A stretch of 64,000 nucleotides of DNA from Owenia fusiformis (lineage: Eukaryota; Annelida; Polychaeta; Sabellida; Oweniidae), in the NCBI GenBank assembly GCA_903813345.2, contig CAIIXF020000001.1, forward strand, positions 30,057,915 to 30,121,914, written 5' to 3'. A program made the position numbers and the translations under genes. The notes below the pieces were generated by a model that saw nothing but the letters and a program-made list of their open reading frames with translations, ran no database searches and was not told the DNA's origin. Positions within the stretch are counted from its first letter, which is position 1; each line of letters opens with the position of its first letter. Positions 23,160-35,600 of the stretch are shown here, piece after piece.

Positions 23160-23720
23160 TAGCCATAGTATGTGTCACATATAATTTCAAAGCTTATCCA
23201 AAGTTACAATGATTCGCCAAGTAACATAGTTCAACTCTCAAATTACAGGCATTTCAAAATTTAGTGTTTGGTCAAAATTAAGTTCAATTTTACACCAAAT
23301 CAACAGTCAATGTGTCCTCCTGGGCTATCTATAACAGCAGCAATTCTTTTCGGGTCGGATGGATATTGAGTTGGAAAAAGAGAACGGTGAAGGTAGAAAC
23401 TCTAAGGAAACTCTTCTAAAGTACCTTAACAGGTTTTAAGAAGGTTATAAAATTCCACACCCCTATTTGAAGGGCTTTTAAGGTCATATCTGAAAATAAT
23501 TGCTGCTGTTAACATGGCCAAGGGGGGACTCATTGACTAGTAATGTGGTGTAAAATTGAACTTTATTTTGACAAAACACTAACTTTTTAAATAACTGTAA
23601 CTTTTTCCCATTTGGGAGTTAAACCATGATACTTGGCAAATCAATGTAACTTTGGATAAGCTTTAAAATGACATATACTATGAGGAAACTGGAATATGTC
23701 TGCCTTTCGGGACACCCTGT
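23160..23720. mobile_element. Inverted-repeat element (MITE-like), right end ACAGGGTGTCCCG
   Basis: AAAGCTTATCCAAAGTTACA at about 23191 is mirrored by TGTAACTTTGGATAAGCTTT near 23650. GGTGTAAAATTGAAC near 23549 mirrors GTTCAATTTTACACC near 23285. The right end reads CGGGACACCCTGTATA, a mariner-type terminus. The left end is degenerate. Confidence 0.65.
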
Positions 23721-26265
23721 ATATATTGCTTAAAGTTGATAGTTTATGTAAGTAAATTTGGGCATGTTTACTGATATTGTGCTTTATATATTACTTGTTT
23801 TCTCTTTAAAAATGATATGGACCGTGCCACCATCACCTTGGTTACCATAGCAACCATAAAATATTAAGTAATAATTATACATACATGAAAACTTGATGAA
23901 GGAAATAAGATGGGGGCACAAACTCATCAAATATGAACAAGATGATTGGTTCATTATTTTCATAATTAGATATATTTGTGCAAAACTTTTTGAACAACCC
24001 TTGTATTATTGCCCTCAGTATAAAAAATTATAGCATTCTGATATTCGTCACATCTTTCCATTTCACTAAGAAAAGAGATGTCATTGTTTATCTTGATGAC
24101 AAATCAGTATTTCAGCTCTGCCTTTAATTTCTCAGATATACAAAAAATATTTCTCAAGTGTGTTTTTGATATTAATCGCTATTTACACATAATAATATGT
24201 AACATGGATGAATTGCATTTAATGGAATTCTATGAGAATTGTTTGTTGCTATTTGCACAATAATTTTACAATAATCTCGATCAGAAGAAAGGATGTGAAG
24301 GGGGACAAGAATTGCAATTACTTGTAATATGTTAATAGATCTTTACATAGCTGTGGAGAAATCCTCGAAAACATTCTGTTAGAGGAACGCTACATCTTAT
24401 CAAGAGCTCATCTACATTTTCCAAATTTAGGTTTTGCAGTGTAAGGAACAATTCCTCGATTCATGAGATCATCATAGCGGGTCGCGGTGTTTTTTACAGA
24501 ATTATCTTGTTGTTGATGAATTATTGACCCGTAGTATATGAATACACTTTATTGATATTATCATGGGCGATTGACCAAAATCTTGTTAAATGAGAGTATA
24601 TTGAGTTTTTCATTGATTTTGGTACCATGGTTACATAGTGGGACTAATAGGTTAAGAGAAGCATTGATTTTTTGGGGTCATTATTCTTCTGTGATTAAAT
24701 CACTTGAGAAATTATAAACCACTCACACTTTCCTCAATGAAAGATGTTAGTATTTGGACGTCCGTGTGCATTAATTGAGCAACTAATCACTCAGCATCTC
24801 ATCATGGACGCCATCATTTACGTATCTTTGGATAGTGTTGTTGATATTTGAATATTCAATCACCCAATCATTAATCAATTCAACCAACCTCAACCCATTC
24901 TGATACTCAGACCATCTCTGCTATGCACAAGAATGTTCTAGAAGGAAACTGAGAGAAGGCTGTGATATCTCACGATGACCTCAACCATGAACTACCATAA
25001 AAGCAACATTTTTACAATTTGTGTACTAAATTCTGAACCCTATAAGTACAAATCCCAAAATTCATACTATTCATACGTGTTTGTTTATATAAATATATTA
25101 ATATGTACGAGTTTCGGAGGATCAATATAATATGGAGATTTGTTTGGCAAAATTGGACCTTGAAGAATGTTCAATTGTTTACATTGCATTTTTTACATCT
25201 GAGAAGTAAACAAGAAAAGTTTAACTGTTGAAAGATGGAAGTATTTTCTCAACTGCATGAATGTATCTGACATTTAATCAATTGGTTTAAGATACTTGAC
25301 CTTACATAGGTGCTATTGACATTTGTATTTTTATACACAAATATAATTTACATCCGAAAAGTACGAGAATTTTCTAGGTAGGTATATTGGTTGAGTTTTT
25401 CATATGATTGAGCACCCCTTATTGAATAATATAAATGTACACAACTTATTGATGGAAAACAGCATTTGCAATGCTCCAAAATATAAGTTTAAATTAATTA
25501 TGATAATACCAATTTCAATTAAGCATATGAAAGTATCTCAATTTAGTATAACAAATAGATAAACACGTGGCTTTTTATTACACTGGACCTCCACAACAGA
25601 CTCAATTCATTGAGACATGTTCTGGTGGATTTTTTAACATTCACCATTTCTTATACCGACCCTGGTAAACAGGTTTAATTCATCAAGACATGTTCTGGAG
25701 GAGGAGTTTTTAAGATTGTACATAAAAAGCACCCTCGTCTCATAAAATCTCATTATTTAATAATCTCAGTGGCTCGTATCCTAGCAAACTAGTGTTTCTA
25801 AATGGTAATCAGACTTTGAATACAAATCAATTCATCTCAGAGAACAACCTGACCCAGCATTAGCTACTGGAATATCGCACATAATCCCTGATATATTGAG
25901 TTGTGGTAGTGATTGGGTTTCACTTGTATTACACAAGAGTAATTACATTCTATTCAGATTTCATGTCAACTTTAAGTTCAATCAAATAAAGAAATGAATG
26001 AATATCATTTCCGCTATTTAATGGCTTAGATCTTTGTTTTTGCTTATTAGTTCGATCTCAAGGGACAGGATTACTTACTGAATAATTCAGGATCTAACAA
26101 ACTTATCCCCTCACATTATCATTAAATCAAAAAATAAGGATTTTGATTTAGTTCTACATGTAGTTTCAATATTCAACTGTCCTAATTGAATGAAATATGA
26201 TCGAAACACAACAGATTTCCGACCTTGCCTTCAGAGTTTAGAGAATAATCACATTCTAGTTAGAC

Positions 26266-27426
26266 CTAACTAGAAGTCAGCAACTCCACGGAGTAGCAAA
26301 TCCCAACGAACGCTATATTCATGAATATGTATAAATGTATGTCACAATGTAATATATACCATATACCGTACACTTGATTTGATATTGGCATATATTAAAA
26401 ATCATACATTAGAGATATAGAATAATATATCAGAAGTTCCAATTCAAGCATTTGGGTGACCACTGAGGAGTTTCAAAGGCACAAATCATAAAGACAATAC
26501 AATATTTGAAATCTAAAATAGTATAATGTAACCATAATTCCACTGTGACTTTGAAGAGATCTCTAAGTACAGTCTGTTAAACTGCTTCAAAGGCAAGCAG
26601 TTAAACTTACGAATGACATTTGTATATTTCAGATTATTTAGTGTTCAGTGCAATAAGCCTGTGCCCTCTCGTAATTTGAGGTCTATCTACCATGTTATTT
26701 TTTGAGAAATTAAATGGCAGAGAAGCATCAAAATATAAGCCAATTCGCATTTAATACAAGATAAACAAATGTCATTTGTGTGCAATATGAATATATTTTT
26801 CTATATATTATTGCACAAGTCTTTAGATTTCTTATTTTTCAGGTTCAACTGCTTGCCTTTGAAGCAGTTTAACAGACTGTAATAGTGAACCCTTGCTCTG
26901 TAGTCATTTTGAATTTTCTGAAGCAAGAAAAACAACTCCATAATTGTGATCTATTCTAAAATTCCTTCAATTTGAGTATAATATAGTCATACTTTGAAGA
27001 GATCAGGAAATTATTGCGAAATCCCACATAAAGTGGCCATTTTGAATTTTCTATGCAACCTACTAAAAATTCCCTTTCACTTTAGTTTAATAATACTATA
27101 CTTCAGAAAGATCTCTAAATTAACAAAAAATCCTGTTTTCCTGGGGGTCAGGCTGAAAGACTCGGAATGTATATAAAATAGATAGATGCTGTGAATATTA
27201 CTACCAAAATTCCAAACAATAATATTCATTATTTTGGTTTAAAATGAAAAAACTTTAAATTTTTCACCAAATATTCCCGCCATTTCAAAAGTGGCAGCCA
27301 TCTTGAAGATATTTTCCACCAATTATAAAGCAAATCCACTAGTATTCAAGTTATCTTCCAGACAGAAAAACAAATGGATGGACGGCTTCACTATATCCCT
27401 ACCGAATTTCGTTCGTTGGGATAATT
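26266..27426. mobile_element. Diverged relative (copy C) of the 3766 and 7941 inverted-repeat elements
   Basis: The left end AGTAGCAAATCCCAACGAAC and the right end GTTCGTTGGGATAAT match copies A and B with T-to-A changes in the terminal repeat. The right end also keeps CTATATCCCTACCGAA. The monomer array and microsatellite are missing. A separate MITE sits inside it at 26570-26879. Confidence 0.65.
26570..26879. mobile_element. 310-bp MITE with TA duplication
   Basis: The termini CAGTCTGTTAAACTGCTTCA and their exact inverse are flanked by TA on both sides (26568-26569, 26880-26881). The inverted match extends through AAGGCAAGCAGTT. This is a Tc1/mariner-type non-autonomous element. Confidence 0.88.
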
Positions 27427-29056
27427 ACAGGACATTATGTCATAGCATGAACCTCAATCTCATTTTCACCAATAGATAATGGAACTTCAAACTATTGTTT
27501 ATCATCTTACTTGTTCAAAGAGCACATCAATAATTAGAGAAATTCTATTAACAATGAACAAAAGGACATCAAGCAATAAATTCATACTTCTGAACTATTA
27601 TGAAGAACTACAAATGGATTCTTTTATTAGAACTATTAGCAGATTAGTTGAATGCTCCAGGGAAGGAGTTAATTTTGGTTAATCTTAATAAGACTAGACA
27701 CTTTTTATATGTAACCAAATAGCCTTGGATTTATTGTAAAATATACATTTTTACACAGATATGATACCCATTGAAAATCATTGCAATAAGGCATACAATT
27801 TGAGACATTTTGTTATGTTATTCATGTTAAATATAAGTAAATACACTAAGAACAATGTACAACATACTCTGATACACTAAATACTACTCAGTAAGGAAAC
27901 ATAATGAACTGCCATCTATCAATGAATATATTATTAAAACTGAATACATTTACCTTTCATTGCACATAGTATTGTAGACTTCTGTACAATATCTACAGAT
28001 AAATATAAAGTAATAAAAACAAGAATCAAAGATCATAACTTCTTGGCCCCTTATTTCGACATCTCAATCAAAGAACCATTCCATTACCATTCTCTAATTC
28101 TTTGGCAAAACATCTACTCTTTTTACATATAACAGTATTAACAGTAAATATATGTGAAAACTTGGGTCTAGGATCCTTTAACAATTGTACATTGGTATTT
28201 AATTGCATTAAGGATTAACCTTTCTATTCCACTGTATCTTATGCTAAAGTTATCTTTCAGATTTGCTTCAAAATTGTGTAGAGTGTACCACCAACCCGAC
28301 ATTCTTCACCTTACCAACACAAGGTTGCGGTAAAGTACAGTCTTGAGGCACAAATAGTTCAATTTAAATTAGAAAAAAAATCATGAAAATTAGAACTCCT
28401 CATTTAATACACATAAATAAACCATTATTGAGTAAGAGAAGAATCTCTAGTGTTCTGATTGGCCCATGTGATGTTAATCTAGCCTGTATTTTAGGATACA
28501 CAATTTACATGTATTAGTAAAGAAGACCAAACATTGTGCCTGTATGAGAAGTTTTTTCACTCAGCTAGTACCTCTAGAAATACAGATTTTCTCTTGTATA
28601 ATTTTTTTTTTTTTACGTGAATCATTGAATAACTAACCTTCATCTTCGTCGAATATTGTGACAGAGATGCACAGGTATTCACCAAGATAGAATAAAATAT
28701 TTATACAATATTCATTGAATCTACATTAATCTAAGTGTGTTACATTACTTGAAATAATACAGCAATAAAAATATGTTATAGTATAATTATGGTAAATAAA
28801 TTATGTGACTACCAAAATCCTCATTTCCCCACATTTTGATATCATATTTTGTGCGGTACAGCTTGCAATAGTCACTTTCAGAATCAAGGAAATTATTCAT
28901 TTCCCATTTCTGGACTGTATAACTAAGGATGTCCCAAAGAATTGAAAATGATAGCCCGCTGTGTACATTAAGAAGGATGCATTTCTATATATTGATCCAC
29001 TAAATAAATAAAAATATCATACATTGATTTATGTATAAAGTTAGTAAAGGCCCAGT
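27427..29056. other. 3' flank of IP6K
   Basis: This AT-rich stretch holds the IP6K 3' UTR at its right side. No clear polyadenylation signal could be assigned, and no coding sequence was recognised. Confidence 0.5.
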
Positions 29057-29656
29057 CTACGGCTTATGGTTGTCCCGTATCTCTGTGAACATGCGAATGA
29101 GATTCTCAAGGCCAAACATGTAACCAAGATCTGGTCCATCATGTAGCTTCTTGTCCCGTAAACCTTGATGTGTAGTGTGTGCAAAGTCGATCATACGTAT
29201 ATCAACATGTGGCTCTCTATTAGAGTGTGTAGAAGCACCTATATTTAAACTATTGCTACTCCCTGTAGAGGTCCCAGGTGACTCCGAGTGCTGATCTATC
29301 TCTATAGATTCAACACTCAGCATGTCCACATCTTCAGCACTTGCTGGTCTAGAACCTTTACCAGTCTTTGCACTTTCATGTTCACTGTCATTTGAGACTT
29401 TTTCCCTGAATTTCACAATGTCTTTAGCATCGTATATAATAAGCAGGGAACTGGAGTAGAAGCGGAATGTATGCTGTTCCTTTAGAATTTCTAGCATTCT
29501 CCGGAGCTGACGGATGATTGGTTCAACCAATTCAGAAAGGAAGGTGTTCCCACTGTAGAGAAACTGACGTAGTGTCTCTTTGAATCCATCAACAGTTAGT
29601 TTGCGACCATGGTACTTGTTGCGTCGAAGATAAGTGTCTGAATTGCACTGGTAAAT
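29057..29656 (-). CDS. IP6K: IP6K last coding exon
   Basis: 200 codons including the stop run from acceptor TTTCTAG. The exon begins [20 protein letters not shown] and carries SSSLLIIYD, a Ser-rich linker, MIDFAHTT and FGLENLI, ending in a TAG at 29057-29059. This is the C-lobe with the metal-binding DFA motif. Confidence 0.95.
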   Translation of the reverse strand: MYQCNSDTYLRRNKYHGRKLTVDGFKETLRQFLYSGNTFLSELVEPIIRQLRRMLEILKEQHTFRFYSSSLLIIYDAKDIVKFREKVSNDSEHESAKTGKGSRPASAEDVDMLSVESIEIDQHSESPGTSTGSSNSLNIGASTHSNREPHVDIRMIDFAHTTHQGLRDKKLHDGPDLGYMFGLENLIRMFTEIRDNHKP

Positions 29657-32600
29657 CTAGAAAAAAACAGGAAACAAACTTCAAAGCAGGAATGTTAAAG
29701 GACTATAAAATGAAATATGTACAGAAGGATATAATAGGGGACCTACCAATGTTCTCCTTTTCAGTAATTTTACATGTATACATGTATGATTTTAATGAAC
29801 TTATTACCTGCATGCCACATATGCGCACCCCAATGGCACATGAGGTACTCGCTTCACACTTCAGAATCTGACTGCGCTTTTTCTCTTCACTGGCGTCATC
29901 CCCATGTTGCCTTGTTCCCATCTTCAGGTCCAGTATACATGGATATGTAAACTGCGATACAACATTTTCCAACAAAATGAATTCTGAACATAAGATAAGG
30001 AATGTGTATTACTTTTATAATGAGGGGAATTTATTTGCTTTTTAATTGCAATTTTAATCAAAGAGCACTCAGCACATACGCTACAAGTTAAATTATCAAT
30101 TCAAAGCATAGGCATAATGCGGAACACAGCTTTCTTCCAATACAGAACATACAAGATGCAAGAATATACTTTAACTATGGATGAAGGATTTCAAAAGATT
30201 CAAGCTTTTTTCCATAAAAAAATTGTTGAATAGGAGGAGCCAGATCACAGAGTAAATCTCTATTTAGAATTGAAGTAAAGGATACTATGTTGACCAGAAC
30301 CCTGTTTAGCTTTGCGCATCTTGGCTAGTTGTTCCTTGTGGCATTGTAAGCTCCAAGGATTATGTGTTCCATTGGCAATGTCTCTGCTTCTGGCCTCTAC
30401 TTCAATACTTCCACTCTGCCTTACACGAACCCTGCAAAAATAGAATACATGTATTATTAACGTATACAAGATTGTATAAACAAATAAATGTATATTTATA
30501 TTATAAATTAATTTTAATGTAAGAGATGTATGAAATATCCCCGGGGATCAACATTCGTTCAGTGTAAAATTGCACTCTGGGCGGAAGTTCGCTGGGGGTC
30601 TTGAAAAAATGATTTTTAATTTTGAAGTTTTGTGAGATTTTTATCAATTTATCATCTATAGAACTTTGTAAACATGTCCGAAACAGAAGAAGGTGCGAGA
30701 GCACGATGCTGTAGTATGTGTGGAAATCCCACGAAAGGACATTTAGGGCCTTACGGTCCGAGTTGCACGATTAAAGAAACAAATGAAAATATGAATTTTC
30801 ACACAAAGGAAGAAGTGGAACATACACAAGTGACACAACCCCCATGGATGAATGCTATTCTCGAAATGGGTAAACAAATTGCCGAATTAACAGTAGTAAC
30901 ATCAAAGATACAAAAAGACCAAGACGAAATGCGAACTTTTATGTTACAAAACATTTCGAAACCTGTTCAAACCTTGCCATTGTTACCTGAACAACCTCCA
31001 CTGCCATCAAATGTGCACACAGGAGACATTAATTTACAAGTGTCACATGAAGGGTGCAAAGTTGGAGTACCACCTAAGATCTCAAAATCGATAGTCAATG
31101 GTGAGTACGTCAATATGACGGAATTGTTACCAACAAATCTATATAATCAGTATATCGATGTACAAGGAAATGAACAAATAATATGTAGTGACAATGGTGA
31201 ATTAAAGTTGGCCAAAAAACATAAACAAACACATATACAGTCTTTTATGACATGGATGACAGCATGGAATATTTATGAGCTAATAGTAATGGAGAAACAC
31301 CCTGGAGTATATAATGAGCTTCGTGACTACAGATCTCATATACAAGATTCCCTTAGGAAAAAACCCATGTTTTTACATGCGTGGCGAAAGAGGGCACATG
31401 TTCTTACTTTACTTCACTTTAGTTCGCTTCATTTTGCCCCATGTGTGGCGTGGCATGTTGTTGTAAAAACAAGAGATGGCACTCTTGATTTTACTCCACT
31501 TTTACACAGGGCAAACTGTGGCAGAGCATGAACAATGTGGCAAAATCATGTAACTCTTGTCTTGCTTTTACATGAATCCGCCATGTTTTTCCCACTGTGT
31601 TCAAGTATGGGGAATCGTGGTTACAAGAATTAACATGAAATGTAGTACATTTTAGAGAAAATAGAGGGACTTACTTATGCTCCTTAATTCACCTGGTTAG
31701 ATTTTTGTTTTCATTCTCTTTTTATTATTTTACATTTCTGACAGTTTTTTAGCATTAAGGAGCCCTAACCAAATAAACTATGAAAAGGCAGATTTTCTTT
31801 TGGAAACCAACTTCTCGAGTTAATCATATTTTCATATTCTATAACTGCATCCATGAACCTGTAGTTAAAGCTGTATATAGTAGAAAATTGAACCTGTAGT
31901 TGAAAGTTTTACAAGTAATTGAACCTATAGTTGAACCTGTAGTTGAGAGTTTTACATGTAATTAATTTGAACCTATAGTTGAACCCGTAGTTGAAAGTTT
32001 AAAATGTAATTGAATAGAACCTATAGTTGAACCCGTAGTTGAGAGTTTAACATGTAATTGAATTGAAACTATAGTTAAACCCGTAGTTGAGAGTTTAACA
32101 TGTTATTCAATGAACCTATAGTTGAACCCGTAATTGAGATTTTTACATGTAATTGAATAGAACCTATGGTTGAATCCGTAGTTGAGAGTTTAACATGTAA
32201 TTGAATTAAAACTATAGTTAAACCCATAATTGAGAGTTTAACATGTTATTCAATGAACCTATAATTGAACCTATAGTTTGTCAATTTAGTTGAAAATAGA
32301 ACCTATAGTTGAACCTGTAGTTGAGAGTTTTACATGTTATTCAATGAACCTATAATTGAACCTATAGTTTGTCAGTTTAGTTGAAAATAGAACCTATAGT
32401 TGAACCCATAGTTTAGAGTTTTACATTTAACTGAATAGAACCTATAGTTGAACCCGTAGTTGAGAGTTTTACATGTTATTCAATGAACCAATAGTTGAAC
32501 CCGTAGTTGAGATTTTTACATGTAATTGAATAGAACCTATAGTTGAACCCGTAGTTGAGAGTTTTACATGTTATTCAATGAACCTATAATTGAACCTATA

Positions 32601-35600
32601 GTTTGTCAGTTTAGTTGAAAATAGAATTGAATAGTTGAACCCGTAGTTTAGAGTTTTACATTTAACTGAATAGAACCTATAGTTGAACCCGTAGTTGAGA
32701 GTTTTACATGTTATTCAATGAACCAATAGTTGAACCCGTAGTTGAGATTTTTACATGTAATTGAATAGAACCTATAGTTGAACCCGTAGTTGAGATTTTT
32801 ACATGTAATTGAATAGAACCTATAGTTGAATCCGTAGTTGAGAGTTTAACATGTAATTGAATTGAAACTATAGTTAAACCTGTAGTTGAGAGTTTTACAT
32901 GTTATTCAATGAACCTATAATTGAACCTATAGTTTGTCAGTTTAGTTGAAAATAGAACCTATAGTTGAACCTGTAGTTGAGAGTTTTACATGTTATTCAA
33001 TGAACCTATAATTGAACCTATAGTTTGTCAGTTTAGTTGAAAATAGAACCTATAGTTGAACCCATAGTTTAGAGTTTTACATTTAACTGAATAGAACCTA
33101 TAGTTAAACCCGTAGTTGAGATTTTTACATGTAATTGAATAGAACCTATAGTTGAACCCGTAGTTGAGAGTTTTACATGTTATTCAATGAACCTATAATT
33201 GAACCTATAGTTTGTCAGTTTAGTTGAAAATAGAATTGAATAGTTGAACCCGTAGTTTAGAGTTTTACATTTAACTGAATAGAACCTATAGTTGAACCCG
33301 TAGTTGAGAGTTTTACATGTTATTCAATGAACCAATAGTTGAACCCGTAGTTGAGATTTTTACATGTAATTGAATAGAACCTATAGTTGAACCCGTAGTT
33401 GAGATTTTTACATGTAATTGAATAGAACCTATAGTTGAATCCGTAGTTGAGAGTTTAACATGTAATTGAATTGAAACTATAGTTAAACCTGTAGTTGAGA
33501 GTTTTACATGTTATTCAATGAACCTATAATTGAACCTATAGTTTGTCAGTTTAGTTGAAAATAGAACCTATAGTTGAACCCGTAGTTGAGAGTTTTACAT
33601 GTTATTCAATGAACCTAAAGTTGAACCCGTAGTTGAGATTTTTACATGTTATTCAATGAATGTATATTTGAACCTATAGTTTGTCAGTTTAGTTGAAAAT
33701 AGATCCTATATTTGAACCCGTAGTTTAGAGTTTTACATTTAATTGAATAGAACCTATTGTTGAACCCGTAGTTGATAGTTTTACATGTTATTCAATGAAC
33801 CTATAATTGAACCTATAGTTTGTCAGTTTAGTTGAAAATAGAACCTATAGTTGAACTCGTAGTTTAGAGTTTTACATTTAACTGAATAGAACCTATAGTT
33901 GAACCTGTAGTTGAGAGTTTTACATGTTATTCAATGAACCTATAGTTGAACCCGTAGTTGAGATTTTTACATGTAATTGAATAGAACCTATAGTTGAATC
34001 CGTAGTTGAGAGTTTAACATGTAATTGAATTGAAACTATAGTTAAACCTGTAGTTGAGAGTTTTACATGCTATTCAATGATACTATAATTGAACCTATAG
34101 TTTGTCAGTTTAGTTGAAAATAGAACCTATAGTTGAACCCGTAGTTGAGAGTTTTACATGTTATTCAATGAACCTATAGTTGAACCCGTAGTTGAGATTT
34201 TTACATGTAATTGAATAGAACCTATAGTTGAATCCGTAGTTGAGAGTTTAACATGTAATTGAATTGAAACTATAGTTAAACCTGTAGTTCAGAGTTTTAC
34301 ATGTTATTTAATGAACCTATAATTGAACCTATAGTTTGTCAGTTTAGTTGAAAATAGAACCTATAGTTGAACCCGTAGTTGAGAGTTTTACATGTTATTC
34401 AATTAACCTATAGTTGAACCCGTAGTTGAAATTTTTACATATAATTGAATAGAACCTATAGTCAAACCCGTAGTTGAGAGTTTAACATGTAATTGAATTG
34501 AAACTATAGTTAAACCCACAGTTGAGAGTTTTACATGTTATTCAATGAACCTTTAATTGAACCTATAGTTTGTCAGTTTAGTTGAAAATAGATCCTATAT
34601 TTGAACCCGTAGTTTAGAGTTTTGCATTTAATTGAATAGAACCTATAGTTGAACCCGTAGTTGAGAGTTTTACATGTTATTTAATGAACCTATAATTGAA
34701 CCTATAGTTTGTCAGTTTAGTTGAAAATAGAACCTATAGTTGAACCCGTAGTTTAGAGTTTTACATTTTACTGAATAGAACCTATAGTTGAACCCGTAGT
34801 TTAGAGTTTTACATATAATTGAATTGAACCTATAGTTGAACCCGTAGTTGAGAGTTTTACATGTAATTGAATTGAACCTATAGTTGAACCCGTAGTTTGA
34901 AGCTAAATTGTTATTTAATTGAACCTGTAGTTTGCCAGTTAAGTTGAAAATAGAATCCCCAGTTGAACCCGTAGTTGAGAGTTTTACATATAATTGAATT
35001 GAACCTATAGTTGAACCCGTAGTTGAGAGTTTTACATGTAATTGAATTGAACCTATAGTTGAACCTGTAGTTGAGGGTTTATATGTAATCAAATTGAACC
35101 TATAGTTGAACCCGTAGTTGAGGGTTTTACATGTTATCGGATTGAACCTATAGTTAAACCCGTAGTTGAGAGTTTTACATGTTATTCAATGAACCTATAA
35201 TTGAACCTAAAGTTTGTCAGTTTAGTTGAAAATAGAACCTATAGTTGAACCCGTAGTTTAGAGTTTTACATTTAACTGAATAGTTCAACTGTAGTTGAGA
35301 GTTTAACACGTAATTGAATTGAAACTATATTTAAACCCGTAGTTGAGAGTTTTACATGTTATTCAATGAACCTATAATTGAACCTATAGTTTGTCTACAT
35401 TTGCAGGTTAACATGTTAATATGCCAAAATTTAAACAAAATATCCTACTGAGTTTGTTTACTTGTTTACTTCTCTTAATTGGTATTTGTTTATTTAACCG
35501 CCACACTTTGCCACGAAATGCCTGAACTTTTTCAGTTTTTGCTTAACTTTGCTCCATTTAGCCACAAGTTTCTTATATATTCTTCCCAATGTCCACATTT

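Larger units (their letters stand above)
21236..26265. other. Intergenic region between TRPN and IP6K, upstream of TRPN
   Basis: No coding exon was recognised here. The untranslated first exon and promoter of TRPN should lie in this stretch but cannot be placed. It contains a hairpin at 22439-22472, an inverted-repeat element at about 23160-23720, and a direct repeat around 25590 and 25675 (AGACATGTTCTGG). Confidence 0.5.

Noticed and set aside
31350-31531. C-terminal extension of the gag-like frame to 31531
   Set aside because: Everything after 31349 is the foldback terminus, which recurs inverted at 43846-44027. The true gag frame resumes after 44029.
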